DNA of 64,000 bases from DSWT01 sp035373625. Its GTDB lineage: Bacteria > Chloroflexota > Anaerolineae > B4-G1 > SLSP01. Made by a program: the position numbers and the translations under genes. Within the stretch, counting starts at the first letter, position 1. Every line of letters starts with the position of its first letter. The DNA lies in assembly GCA_035373625.1 (NCBI GenBank), contig DAOSNS010000015.1, positions 22,382-86,381 on the forward strand, given 5' to 3'. Positions 41,380 through 49,721 of this stretch are shown piece by piece. The notes beneath the pieces are model-generated. The model searched no databases, was not told the DNA's origin, and worked only from the letters and a program-made list of their open reading frames with translations.

Positions 41380-41991
41380 TCATCGCCTCAAATGGATGCG
41401 TGTCCCGCAATTCACACACAACGACGCTTCCGGCTCATTGAGGAAGCCGCAGTTTGGACATACGGTCGGCTGGACCTCGGCGAGTGGTCCGCCACAGGCC
41501 TGGCAAATGTACGCGCCAATGGGATTCGGGGTGTCGCAATAGGGACACAGCACCGTTTGGAAAGCCGCTGCTGTTCCGCGCCCGCTGCCCTGACTGCGAC
41601 AGTACTCGTCCACGGCCCGCCAGACCTCCGCGCGCAGCCCCAACCAGCGGACGTTGCGCGCGATGTCATCCAGTTCGTCCAGCAAACGCAGTGGGTTAAG
41701 CCAGCCCTTTACGCCGGTCTTCGCCAGATCGGCGGCCACACCGAGCCACTGTTGCTCGCTGACCGCAACCGTGACGCCGGTTGACGTGGGCGTGATATGC
41801 ACCGTCACGGCCGTATTGGGATCGCCCCGTTCCACACTGCGGTTTTGGATTTGCAGCACGGCGCGTCCACCTTCGCCACGGACCCACTGGGCGCGGGTTT
41901 CACCTTGATCGAAACGCAGCACCAGCGCGCGGGCCATATCCTCAGCATTGATTTTGCCGTGGTACAATCGCTGCTCGACTTTGTCTGCCAT
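41380..41991 (-). CDS. Double zinc-ribbon protein of unknown function
   Basis: 203 aa. The N-terminal ~125 residues form an uncharacterised alpha/beta domain (ADLAKTGVKGWLNPLRLLDELDDIARN). The C-terminal ~65 residues hold two zinc ribbons: CPYCDTPNPIGAYICQACG and CPNCGFLNEPEASLCVNCG. No catalytic signature. It is conserved in appearance and adjacent to the phosphatase gene. GGGAGCGAG precedes the ATG. Confidence 0.75.
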   Translation of the reverse strand: MADKVEQRLYHGKINAEDMARALVLRFDQGETRAQWVRGEGGRAVLQIQNRSVERGDPNTAVTVHITPTSTGVTVAVSEQQWLGVAADLAKTGVKGWLNPLRLLDELDDIARNVRWLGLRAEVWRAVDEYCRSQGSGRGTAAAFQTVLCPYCDTPNPIGAYICQACGGPLAEVQPTVCPNCGFLNEPEASLCVNCGTRIHLRR

Positions 41992-42107
41992 GATCTCGCT
42001 CCCTGCCCGACAGGCACACTATGAATCCCTTATCCGTGAAATGCTTGCACTCAGGCAAGAAAATGGACAGGATTTATGAAGGCCGACGTCTGTGTCCTGT
42101 GTGCCGT

Positions 42108-42377
42108 TTAACCGAGTTGCACAAAATCCTCTGCGGGAATGACGAAAATCGTTGCCTTGTGTTCCCCTGGATGTTCAGGGGCATGACACGTCTTCTCGAT
42201 GAGCGCGAAGACTTTGTCTATATCATCCTCGTTTACGCCGATAAGGAGGGTGACGCGACCGCGCCGCAAAAAACCACCGGTGCTGGCAACGCGCGTAACG
42301 CGGAAATTGTTCTCGACCAGCGCGTCCGAGACATCCATCGCATCAGAGTCTTTGACAATCGCAATGACCAGTTTCAT
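42108..42377 (-). CDS. PII-like cyclic-di-AMP receptor-type protein (DarA/PstA family)
   Basis: 89 aa: MKLVIAIVKDSDAMDVSDALVENNF, with the characteristic VTRVASTGGFLRRGRVTLLIGVNEDDID and C-terminal ATIFVIPAEDFVQL. It matches the DUF970/PstA family that binds c-di-AMP in Firmicutes and relatives. GAGGTG, overlapping the stop of the upstream paralogue, serves as ribosome-binding site for ATG 42377. Confidence 0.85.
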   Translation of the reverse strand: MKLVIAIVKDSDAMDVSDALVENNFRVTRVASTGGFLRRGRVTLLIGVNEDDIDKVFALIEKTCHAPEHPGEHKATIFVIPAEDFVQLG

Positions 42378-42387
42378 GACGTTCACC

Positions 42388-42729
42388 TCACAATTGCACA
42401 AAGCGTTCAACCGGAAGGATGAAGACCGTCGCCCCGCCGACAGAGGCTTCGATCATCATCGGATAGCCGGGCGTCATCGAGAGTTCAACGCCCATGGGGA
42501 CATACCGTGTGCGCCGCGGACATTGTTCACGTGCCACGGCAAAGAACCGGGATAGGCGGCTGTGTGGCAAGCCGATCAACAACGTCACCAACGCTTCATG
42601 GAGGAATCCTCCTACGGCATCCACGATGGTCACCGGGAAGCCTTCTTTGTTCAGCGCTTGAATCAGGTCCCGCGACTGACTCCCATCCACGATGATAATC
42701 GCTAAACGATCAATGGTTTCTGGTTCCAT
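42388..42729 (-). CDS. Second PII-like (DarA/PstA-type) paralogue
   Basis: 113 aa: IDRLAIIIVDGSQSRDLIQALNKEGF, VTIVDAVGGFLHEALVTLLIGLPHSRL, and C-terminal ATVFILPVERFVQL. It is clearly a diverged paralogue of the next gene, lacking the Arg-Arg after GGFL and carrying a longer T-loop-like segment (~70-95: RRTRYVPMGVELSMTPG). The two may form hetero-trimers or sense different ligands. Ten bases separate the pair. Confidence 0.8.
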   Translation of the reverse strand: MEPETIDRLAIIIVDGSQSRDLIQALNKEGFPVTIVDAVGGFLHEALVTLLIGLPHSRLSRFFAVAREQCPRRTRYVPMGVELSMTPGYPMMIEASVGGATVFILPVERFVQL

Positions 42730-42846
42730 AATCTTCTCCCCAAGCCGTCAGTCTTTAGTCTGGAAGTCGGGCCCTTGTTTCATCCGACTCCTGGTGCACC
42801 GGAGGTTTATGCTACCCACCTCTTCCGAATCAGTCTCAGCACAGAT

Positions 42847-42875
42847 TTGCCGCCAACTTCTCTTTAGATTATAAT
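42847..42875 (+). promoter_or_regulatory. Promoter of trmI
   Basis: TTGCCG (42847-42852), 17 bases, perfect TATAAT (42870-42875). Transcription would start near 42882, leaving a ~68-nt leader before GTG 42950. Confidence 0.65.
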
Positions 42876-42949
42876 CGGTTTGTCGTCACAGGAAAAGTAA
42901 GCTCAGTAACTCCTATCAGATCACACGCCAAGAAAATGCAGGATATATC

Positions 42950-43825
42950 GTGGACAATTCAACAGAAACGCTTAATGTTCAACCTGGTGATATTGTACTC
43001 CTGGTCGGCAAAGACCGCAAGGAATTTATTATCTCGGTAGAGCCGGGGCGCGAACATCAGACCCACCACGGCGTACTGCCACATGACGTGATCATCGGCA
43101 AACGCTGGGGCGAAACCGTCACCACGCATCTGGGGTACGCCTATCTGATTTTGCCGCCATCGCTTGAACAACTGGTGCGTTCCATCCGCCGCGCCACCCA
43201 GATCGTCTACCCGAAGGAAATCGGCTACTTGTTGATGAAAATGAACATCGGACCGGGGACGCGCGTGATCGAGGCCGGGACCGGCAGCGGCGGCCTCACC
43301 CTCGCCCTGGCGCGTATGGTGATGCCGCACGGCCACGTCTACAGCTACGAGGTCCGCCCGGAGACGCAAGCTCTGGCACAAAAGAACCTGGCAGCTTTGG
43401 GATTGTTGCCCTACGTGACCCTCAAATTGCGTGATGTTGCCGAGGGGTTCGATGAGCGTGGGGTAGATGCCGTGTTCCTCGATGTGCGCGAGCCGTGGGA
43501 TTACCTGCATCACGTGCATGCGGCGCTCAAGGGTGGCGGGTTCTTCGGCAGCCTGTTGCCCACAACCAATCAGGTCGCGGCGCTGCTGCGTCACCTGCAA
43601 CAGCCCACCTTCGGCTATATCGAGGTTGAAGAACTGATCCTGCGACCTTACAAAGCCGTGCCGGGCCGCTTGCGCCCCTTCGACCGCATCATCGCGCATA
43701 CCGGCTATCTCGTCTTCGCACGCGCCTTGCCCGGCGAGTTCAATCCCGCCCTGGATACCCGCCCGGAGAGTTTTGGGGATCCTGATCTTACGGACGACGC
43801 CGAGCTTATAGACGATTCAGAATAG
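42950..43825 (+). CDS. trmI: tRNA (adenine-N1)-methyltransferase, TrmI family
   Basis: It methylates A58 in the T-loop of tRNA. The 291-aa protein has an N-terminal beta domain (VQPGDIVLLVGKDRKEFIISVEPG). A Rossmann methyltransferase follows with GYLLMKMNIGPGTRVIEAGTGSGGLT in two blocks, YEVRPE, VDAVFLDVREPW and GGGFFGSLLPTTNQV. The acidic C-terminal tail (DDAELIDDSE) is unusual. The start is GTG 42950 after AGGA. Its 3' end overlaps the convergent FAD-oxidoreductase gene by 20 bases. Confidence 0.92.
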   Translation: MDNSTETLNVQPGDIVLLVGKDRKEFIISVEPGREHQTHHGVLPHDVIIGKRWGETVTTHLGYAYLILPPSLEQLVRSIRRATQIVYPKEIGYLLMKMNIGPGTRVIEAGTGSGGLTLALARMVMPHGHVYSYEVRPETQALAQKNLAALGLLPYVTLKLRDVAEGFDERGVDAVFLDVREPWDYLHHVHAALKGGGFFGSLLPTTNQVAALLRHLQQPTFGYIEVEELILRPYKAVPGRLRPFDRIIAHTGYLVFARALPGEFNPALDTRPESFGDPDLTDDAELIDDSE

Positions 43826-45191
43826 CCCGCGCCGCCACCACGCCAGAAGCCGACGCCTGGATCAGGCCGCGCGTCACGCCGGCGCCGTCACCACAGGCAA
43901 ACAATCCCGCGACTTCCGTTTCCATCGCCGGCGTCAATTGCAGGCGGTTGGAATAGAATTTGGCCTCCACGCCGTAGAGCAGCGTATGCCGCGAAGCCAC
44001 CCCAGGCGCGATCTCATCCAGGGCATGCAGCATCTCCAGAATGTCAATCACGTAGCGATAAGGCAGTACCAGGTTGAGGTCGCCGGGCGTCGCGCTGGGG
44101 AGTGTGGGGCGCACGATGGAGCGCGACAACCGTTCCGGCGTGGAACGTCGTCCGGCTTCCAAATCGCCCAGACGCTGCACGAGGATGCCGCCGCTGAGCA
44201 GGTTCGCCAACCGCGCCACGCTTTTGCCATAGGCGATGGGGTCGTTGAACGGCTCGGTGAAATTCTTGCTCACCAGCAAGGCAAAGTTGGTGTTGGCGGT
44301 GCGATGTTCCGCGAACGAGTGGCCGTTCACGGTCATCACGTCGCCGGCGAACTCGGTACTGACCTCGCCGTAGGGGCACATGCAGAAGGTACGGATCTGG
44401 TCATCGAAGGCGGTGGAATAGTAGATGAACTTGGATTCGTAAACCAGGCGCGTGATCGGTTCCAAAACCGGCGCGGGCACTTCCACACGCACTCCTAAAT
44501 CCACGGGATTGCGGGCCAGCGTCAATTTCAAGTGCTTCGCCGTCTTTTCAAGCCAGGTCGCGCCCTCGCGGCCGGGAGCCAGAATCACGGCGGGGGCTTC
44601 GATGCGTTCCCCTTTGCGGGTCTCGATGCCGCGCACTTGCCCGTTGTCGGTCAGGACGGTGGCCACGTCGGTACGGGTGCGGATGGTGACGCCGCGCGCC
44701 AGCAACGCATCGCGCATCGCGCGCATCAAATCCACACAGCGTTCCGTCCCAATGTGGCGGATGGGGACGAAGACGAAGTGCAGACCGGCCAGGGAAGCAC
44801 GCTTTTCCAGGTCTTCGATTTCGTCGGTATAGATGCCGTGAATTTTCTCCGGTGCGCCGAACTGACGATAGAGGTCATCCACATAGCGGATCAAGGCTGC
44901 GGCCTGCGTCTCGCCCAGGATTTCGGCGAGGTGGCCGCCCACGGCCGGTGAGAGGGTGAGCTTGCCATCGGAGAAGGCGCCCGCGCCGCCCCAACCGTCC
45001 AAAATAGCGCAGGGCTGGCAATGGCGGCACGTTCCGCCGAGTTCGCGCAGGGGACAGGTACGGCGGTCAATATCATCGCCCTTGTCAAGGATGGCGACGC
45101 GCAACTGAGGATGCTGGCTTAGTTCCAGGGCCGCGAAGATGCCGGCGGGACCGGCACCCACGATCACCACGTCAAAACCGTTCGTGTGCAT
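43806..45191 (-). CDS. FAD-dependent oxidoreductase (NAD(FAD)-utilizing dehydrogenase type)
   Basis: 461 aa with the dinucleotide-binding motif VVIVGAGPAGIFAALEL, a Cys-rich stretch (CPLRELGGTCRHCQPCAIL) that could bind a metal or Fe-S, and GWGGAGAFSDGKL. VILAPGREGATWLEKT follows, and the FAD-end motif GLFACGDGAGVTRGLIQASASGVVAARAIL closes it. This is the COG2509-type family, whose physiological substrate is not established. It is the last minus-strand gene after the tRNA cluster. Confidence 0.85.
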   Translation of the reverse strand: MHTNGFDVVIVGAGPAGIFAALELSQHPQLRVAILDKGDDIDRRTCPLRELGGTCRHCQPCAILDGWGGAGAFSDGKLTLSPAVGGHLAEILGETQAAALIRYVDDLYRQFGAPEKIHGIYTDEIEDLEKRASLAGLHFVFVPIRHIGTERCVDLMRAMRDALLARGVTIRTRTDVATVLTDNGQVRGIETRKGERIEAPAVILAPGREGATWLEKTAKHLKLTLARNPVDLGVRVEVPAPVLEPITRLVYESKFIYYSTAFDDQIRTFCMCPYGEVSTEFAGDVMTVNGHSFAEHRTANTNFALLVSKNFTEPFNDPIAYGKSVARLANLLSGGILVQRLGDLEAGRRSTPERLSRSIVRPTLPSATPGDLNLVLPYRYVIDILEMLHALDEIAPGVASRHTLLYGVEAKFYSNRLQLTPAMETEVAGLFACGDGAGVTRGLIQASASGVVAARAILNRL

Positions 45192-45213
45192 AGAGGTCCT
45201 TAAAAAATAAAAG

Positions 45214-45287
45214 TACCCCCGTCAGGACTTGAACCTGAAACCTTTTGGTCCGCAACCAAACGCTCTGTCCAGTTGAGCCACGGGGGC
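45214..45287 (-). tRNA. tRNA-Arg (anticodon GCG), copy 1
   Basis: 74 nt. Acceptor stem GCCCCCG/CGGGGGT, D-arm GCTC...GAGC with A20, anticodon arm TTTGG-TTGCGGA-CCAAA (anticodon GCG), T-arm TCAGG-TTCAAGT-CCTGA, discriminator A. It has G34 rather than the more usual A34 (inosine). CCA is not encoded. Confidence 0.95.
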
Positions 45288-45346
45288 GCGTAATGCATCT
45301 ACTATATGCTTACATTCAAAGAAGGCCAATGGCTGGCCTTCTTGAG

Positions 45347-45420
45347 TACCCCCGTCAGGACTTGAACCTGAAACCTTTTGGTCCGCAACCAAACGCTCTG
45401 TCCAGTTGAGCCACGGGGGC
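45347..45420 (-). tRNA. tRNA-Arg (anticodon GCG), copy 2
   Basis: Identical in sequence to the copy at 45214-45287. The 59-bp spacer contains a GAAGGCCA/TGGCCTTC hairpin (45321-45341), a possible processing or weak termination site. Confidence 0.95.
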
Positions 45421-45442
45421 ATGAGAATTCAATAAAACCAGG

Positions 45443-45533
45443 CGGGGAGGCAGGGATTCGAACCCTGGAGGGAATCATTCGACCCCCTAACTGCTTAGCA
45501 GGCAGCCCCAATCGGCCTCTCTGGCACCTCCCC
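45443..45533 (-). tRNA. tRNA-Ser (anticodon GCU)
   Basis: 91 nt. Acceptor GGGGAGG/CCTCCCC, anticodon loop CTGCTAA (GCU), long variable arm, T-arm CAGGG-TTCGAAT-CCCTG, discriminator G. Confidence 0.95.
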
Positions 45534-45560
45534 TAAAAGTAATGTACCGTTTTGTACGAG

Positions 45561-45645
45561 CGGAGGGAGTGGGATTCGAACCCACGGTGACTTGCGCCAC
45601 AACGGTTTTCAAGACCGTCGCCATCGGCCGCTCGGCCATCCCTCC
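45561..45645 (-). tRNA. tRNA-Ser (anticodon UGA)
   Basis: 85 nt. Acceptor GGAGGGA/TCCCTCC, anticodon loop CTTGAAA (UGA), long variable arm, T-arm GTGGG-TTCGAAT-CCCAC, discriminator G. It is directly downstream of serS on the same strand, apart from a MITE-1 copy in between. Confidence 0.95.
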
Positions 45646-45716
45646 AGCAGAGGGGGTCACCCACTCCTCGCGTCGAAAAGTATACCACGCAACGCCGCCT
45701 TGTCAACAAAAAAGAC

Positions 45717-45869
45717 AGGGCTATCGCATTTGGTCGCTTCCGGCAGTAGAATACGGCCTGAAGGCCGGGGGAAGAGAGGATGTGGCGGGGCTTCGCCACC
45801 CTAAAGATGCCACTTTAGCGGCACAGAAGACAACACGATGGGACAAAGTTTCCCAAATGCGATAGCCCT
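45717..45869 (+). mobile_element. MITE-1 copy B (best-preserved)
   Basis: 153 bp with 17-bp terminal inverted repeats AGGGCTATCGCATTTGG / CCAAATGCGATAGCCCT. The flanks AACAAAAAAGAC (45705-45716) and AACAAAAAGAC (45870-45880) look like a target duplication with one A difference. The interior is non-coding and matches copies at 8963 and 53394. Confidence 0.9.
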
Positions 45870-45896
45870 AACAAAAAGACCTGACAGATCTGATGT

Positions 45897-47180
45897 TTAC
45901 CGTCGAATGACGTCAATCCCTCCCATCCAGGGGCGCAGCACCTCAGGAATCACGATGGAACCGTCGGCCTGTTGGTAGTTTTCCATAATAGCGATCATCA
46001 GGCGCGGCATGGCCAGCCCCGAACCGTTGAGCGTGTGGACAAAACGCGGCCTGGCGTCGGGTTCGGGGCGGTAGCGGACGTTGGCGCGTCGCGCCTGAAA
46101 GTCGGTGACGTTGCTGCACGAGCTGACTTCCAGCCACGCATCCTGACCCGGCGCCCACACTTCGAGGTCAAAGCCTTTGGCCGCGCCAAAGCTGATGTCA
46201 CCCGTGCACAGTTCCACGACGCGGTAGGGGATCTTCAACATCTGCAACAGGCCCTCAGCGTTCTTGACCATGGCTTCCAGCTCGTCGAAGCTGGTTTCAG
46301 GTGTGGTGAATTTATACATTTCCACCTTGTCGAACTGATGCCCGCGCTTGATGCCGCGCACGTCGCGCCCCGCGCTCATCTTTTCACGGCGGAAACACGG
46401 CGTATAGGCCACGTAGTTCAACGGCAATTGTTCGGCACTGAGAATCTCATCACGGTGCAGGTTGGTGATGGCGACTTCGGCAGTGGGCAACAACCACAGG
46501 TCGTCCTCAACATCGTGATAGAGGTTGTCTTCAAATTTGGGCAGTTGTCCGGCGCCGACCAGCATCTCGCGCTTGACGACGAACGGAAGGTAAACCTCGG
46601 TATAACCGTTCTGGCGGGTCTGCACATCCAGCATCCAGAAGAGCGTCGCCCGCTGCAACCGCGCCCCGGCCCCTTTGAGAATGTAGAAACGACTGCCGGC
46701 GAGCTTGACCCCGCGCTCGAAATCGAGGATGTCCAATGCCGGCCCTAGATCCCAGTGAGGGAGCGGGGTGAAGCCCTCTGCGGCAAAGTCACGCCGTTCG
46801 CCCCAATAGCGCACCACCACATTGGCGCTCTCGTCCGGCCCGACAGGCACGCTCTCATGGGGGATGTTGGGAAGCCACATTTGCTGCGCTTCAAAAGCGG
46901 CTTCGACTTCACGCAGTTTTTCTTCCAAAGCCGCCAGCCGTTCTCCCAATGCGCGCATTTCGGCGATACGTGCCTGGCGCGCGTCTTTATCCTTCATCTG
47001 CCCGATCTCTTTGGAGACGCGGTTGCGCTCTGCGCGCAGGGTTTCGACTTCCTGCAACATTTGGCGGCGTTGCACATCCAGCGCGTAGACTTTATCTACC
47101 AGTGTCGGATCATCATTGCGCTTGCGCAGCGCCTCACGAACACGCTCGATGTCGTTACGGATCAGTTCAATGTCAAGCAT
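45897..47180 (-). CDS. serS: Seryl-tRNA synthetase
   Basis: Class II synthetase charging tRNA-Ser. The 427-aa protein has the N-terminal coiled-coil arm that recognises the long variable arm (~30-105, Glu/Arg-rich heptads). Catalytic motifs follow: FYILKGAGARLQRATLFWML, LPTAEVAITNLH, FRREKMSAGRDVRGIKRGHQF (motif 2, split here at one end) and the motif 3 region LNGSGLAMPRLMIAIMEN. GGAGG precedes the ATG. Two tRNA-Ser genes follow on the same strand. Confidence 0.97.
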   Translation of the reverse strand: MLDIELIRNDIERVREALRKRNDDPTLVDKVYALDVQRRQMLQEVETLRAERNRVSKEIGQMKDKDARQARIAEMRALGERLAALEEKLREVEAAFEAQQMWLPNIPHESVPVGPDESANVVVRYWGERRDFAAEGFTPLPHWDLGPALDILDFERGVKLAGSRFYILKGAGARLQRATLFWMLDVQTRQNGYTEVYLPFVVKREMLVGAGQLPKFEDNLYHDVEDDLWLLPTAEVAITNLHRDEILSAEQLPLNYVAYTPCFRREKMSAGRDVRGIKRGHQFDKVEMYKFTTPETSFDELEAMVKNAEGLLQMLKIPYRVVELCTGDISFGAAKGFDLEVWAPGQDAWLEVSSCSNVTDFQARRANVRYRPEPDARPRFVHTLNGSGLAMPRLMIAIMENYQQADGSIVIPEVLRPWMGGIDVIRR

Positions 47181-47198
47181 ACGTTTTCCTCCTTGGGC

Positions 47199-47242
47199 GT
47201 AGTCGGATAGTCGTTAGTCGGATAGTCGTTAGTCTGGTCGTC
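47199..47242 (+). repeat. tagtcgga/tagtcgt repeat upstream of serS
   Basis: Five to six copies of the TAGTC word (tagtcgga, tagtcgt, tagtctgg) in the serS leader. The same family forms the 670-bp array between proB and proA. Confidence 0.8.
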
Positions 47243-47260
47243 AGGCTTCTCTGCTCACAG

Positions 47261-47289
47261 ATTATGCCACCAACCTTCAACTTTGTCCA
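47261..47289 (-). promoter_or_regulatory. Promoter of serS
   Basis: On the minus strand TGGACA, 17 bases, CATAAT (complement of 47284-47289 and 47261-47266). The leader includes the TAGTC repeat block. Confidence 0.5.
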
Positions 47290-47397
47290 GTATAGCTAAT
47301 TCAATCTGCCGACCGAATTCGCCCCTATGGTAAGATGAAGCTTCCCAAACACGATAAGCCCCCCCTTGCACGAACCGACAACTTTTGGCAAATATAT

Positions 47398-47405
47398 GGT
47401 ACAAT
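47398..47405 (+). promoter_or_regulatory. Extended -10 promoter of the lipoprotein gene
   Basis: TGG-TACAAT (TGnTACAAT) at 47397-47405 with only a weak -35 (CCGACA, 47375-47380). It lies 70 bases before ATG 47475. Confidence 0.45.
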
Positions 47406-47474
47406 GAGATTTGTTACGCGCGTCAAGCAGATGCGCGAATCAAAAGCAAAACCAACAAATTCAGGAGGGTAACA

Positions 47475-48590
47475 ATGAGACGTCAATGGGTTGTATGGAT
47501 CACCGTATTGTTTGTGCTGTCACTGGGATGTTCGCTCTTTAGCGGCAAGACAACTCCCACGCCAGCCCCCACCGCGCAGCCGACCGCGGTTCAGGAAGAT
47601 AAACCTCAAGAAGATAAACCTCAAGAGGATAAAGGGGAATCGCCGACGGCAACCCAAGCGCCCGCGGCAACATCGGCCCCGGCAACGGCAGAACCGGAAG
47701 ACGAAGGGACTCTGAATATTGACCCGGAGGCGCTCAAAGACCTCAACAGCTACCGGATGAAGATGGTGTGGAATTTCACCGCCGAAGATGGAACGGTTGA
47801 GGAATTCAACATTGAGGAAGAAGCCATTCGCGATCCGCTTGCCCAGCACTATACGATGAACTCCGCCGAGGGAAGCATGGAGTTCGTCCTGATCGGCGAT
47901 ACCCAATGGTCGCGCTTCGGTGATGAATGGATGCAAACCACGGCCGGTGAAGGCGAATCTCTGGGGCAGTTTGGGCAGTCGTTGGTGCAGCCGGATGAGA
48001 TGCTCAGCGGTGCAAATAAGGATGCCTTTAAGTATGTGGGCAAAGAGACCGTCAAGGGCTTGAATACCCGGCATTATCAGCTCAAGGACAACAGCTGGGA
48101 TGCAGCCTGGGGCTTCAATGTCACAGATGTTGAAGATGCCCGTATGGATATATGGATCGTGGACGAGAAGAACCTTCCTCAGGTTATGACCCGCTTTGAA
48201 ATGACCGTCAAAGGCACTTTTGAAGATGAGCGTAAGGGCACACTGGCCCTGACCTGGGAAATCTTCGACTTTAATGTACCCTTCACCATCGAGCCGCCGG
48301 CCGGCGCGGCGAATATAGGTCTCCCCGCAGGGTTGGAGCTTTGCCCAAATGCCGCCGACGTAACGGTGATGGGCAAGATTTCCATGTTCACATGCCCGGC
48401 CTCGGTCAAAGACACGGCAACGTTCTACACCGAGGCACTGGATAAAGCCGGCTGGACGGCCGGTGACGTGACCGACATGGAAGGTCTGCTCATGGGAAGC
48501 TGGACTAAGGGGGATGAAACCCTGAACCTCACCATCACCGCTAATGAGGAAAAAGGCGGATCGAACGTCATGATTTCAATCGGCGAATAA
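47475..48590 (+). CDS. Lipoprotein of unknown function
   Basis: 371 aa. The lipobox LSLGC ends the signal peptide (VVWITVLFVLSLGC). A Pro/Thr linker and tandem QEDKP repeats (about 40-55) follow. The folded domain at ~80-290 (YRMKMVWNFTAEDGTVEEF, MEFVLIGDTQWSRFGDEWMQ, ITRFEMTVKG-like strands) resembles LppX/LolA-type half-barrels that bind lipids, but I cannot assign a family. The C-terminal ~75 residues (ADVTVMGKISMFTCPASVKD, ATFYTEALDKAGWTAGD) look like a small separate domain. AGGAGG precedes ATG 47475. Confidence 0.7.
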   Translation: MRRQWVVWITVLFVLSLGCSLFSGKTTPTPAPTAQPTAVQEDKPQEDKPQEDKGESPTATQAPAATSAPATAEPEDEGTLNIDPEALKDLNSYRMKMVWNFTAEDGTVEEFNIEEEAIRDPLAQHYTMNSAEGSMEFVLIGDTQWSRFGDEWMQTTAGEGESLGQFGQSLVQPDEMLSGANKDAFKYVGKETVKGLNTRHYQLKDNSWDAAWGFNVTDVEDARMDIWIVDEKNLPQVMTRFEMTVKGTFEDERKGTLALTWEIFDFNVPFTIEPPAGAANIGLPAGLELCPNAADVTVMGKISMFTCPASVKDTATFYTEALDKAGWTAGDVTDMEGLLMGSWTKGDETLNLTITANEEKGGSNVMISIGE

Positions 48591-48593
48591 GGG

Positions 48594-49619
48594 GTGCGTA
48601 CCGAAGCCCATACTTTTGAGCTTTTGACCGCAGATTTGACGATTGCAGCGGTCGGCGTGGCCCAGGTTGGTTCCACACCAACCTGGGCCGCTTATCAAGA
48701 CTGGCTGACGCACGGCTACGCCGCCGAGATGGCTTACCTGGCGCGTCCCGACGCCGTCACACGACGCTCCGATCCCCGCTACGTGCTCCCCGAAGCACGC
48801 ACCGTGTTAGTCGTTGCAGCGCCTTACGCAAGCGCCCCTCATCCCGTACTTCCTCCCTTGCATGGGCGCGTCTCACGCTATGCCTGGGGGGCGGATTATC
48901 ATCACTGGCTGTTGCATGACCTGAAAACGCTTGTCCGTCGCCTGGGCGAAAAGTACGGCACGTTCCCTTCCCGTTGTGAAGTGGATACCGGTCCGATCCT
49001 GGAAAGGGCATGGGCACAGGCTGCGGGTCTGGGTTGGGTGGGAAAGAACACCAATCTGATCCATCCACGCCTGGGATCATATCTTTTTCTGGGTGTAGCG
49101 CTCCTGGGTCTTGACCTGGAACCGCTGCCCGCGCCGCAGCTCCCTAATTGTGGCAATTGCACGCGCTGCCTGGAAGTCTGCCCTACCGGCGCGCTAGTTG
49201 CGCCGGGGGTGCTGGATGCGCGGCGTTGCATCGCCTATCTCACAATAGAACATCGCGGCGCGATTCCGACGGAGCTGCGCCCGTTGCTTGGTGAATGGGT
49301 TTTCGGCTGCGATATGTGCCAGGAGGTGTGCCCGTGGAATCGTAAACCCCTGGCGGGTCATGGGGCCATGCCGGCACCGCCCACCGCTACACTTGACCTT
49401 GTGGACGTGTTGACCATGCGCGAGACCGATTTCCGCACGCGCTTTCGTCACACGCCACTCTGGCGCGCGACATGGCGGGGATTGGCACGCAATGCAGCGG
49501 TGGTGCTGGGCAATCTCCATGATCCGGTGGCGCGTCCGGCATTGCAGCAAGCCGCCGAAAATCATCCCGACGCACTGACCCGCGAGCATGCAGCCTGGGC
49601 GCTCGATCAACTGTCCTGA
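48594..49619 (+). CDS. queG: Epoxyqueuosine reductase
   Basis: It catalyses the last step of queuosine synthesis in tRNA, using cobalamin and two 4Fe-4S clusters. The 341-aa protein has VDTGPILERAWAQAAGLGWVGKNTNLI, cluster motif CGNCTRCLEVCPTGAL and second motif CDMCQEVCPWNRK. A C-terminal HEAT-like segment (~300-340) follows. The start is GTG 48594, four bases after the lipoprotein stop. No other queuosine gene is in the window. Confidence 0.95.
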   Translation: MRTEAHTFELLTADLTIAAVGVAQVGSTPTWAAYQDWLTHGYAAEMAYLARPDAVTRRSDPRYVLPEARTVLVVAAPYASAPHPVLPPLHGRVSRYAWGADYHHWLLHDLKTLVRRLGEKYGTFPSRCEVDTGPILERAWAQAAGLGWVGKNTNLIHPRLGSYLFLGVALLGLDLEPLPAPQLPNCGNCTRCLEVCPTGALVAPGVLDARRCIAYLTIEHRGAIPTELRPLLGEWVFGCDMCQEVCPWNRKPLAGHGAMPAPPTATLDLVDVLTMRETDFRTRFRHTPLWRATWRGLARNAAVVLGNLHDPVARPALQQAAENHPDALTREHAAWALDQLS

Positions 49620-49626
49620 CAACAAA

Positions 49627-49655
49627 CAACAGGCCGAAAACTCTCCGGCCTGTTG
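49627..49655. terminator. Hairpin between convergent queG and the oxoamine synthase gene
   Basis: A 10-bp stem CAACAGGCCG/CGGCCTGTTG with a 9-nt loop just after the queG stop. No T-tract, so it may act in both directions weakly. Confidence 0.55.
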
Positions 49656-49721
49656 CGCCTGGAACTCACCCTCCGAAAACGAGAAGCTGAAAGCTGATGG
49701 CAGACAGCCAAAAGCTGACCG

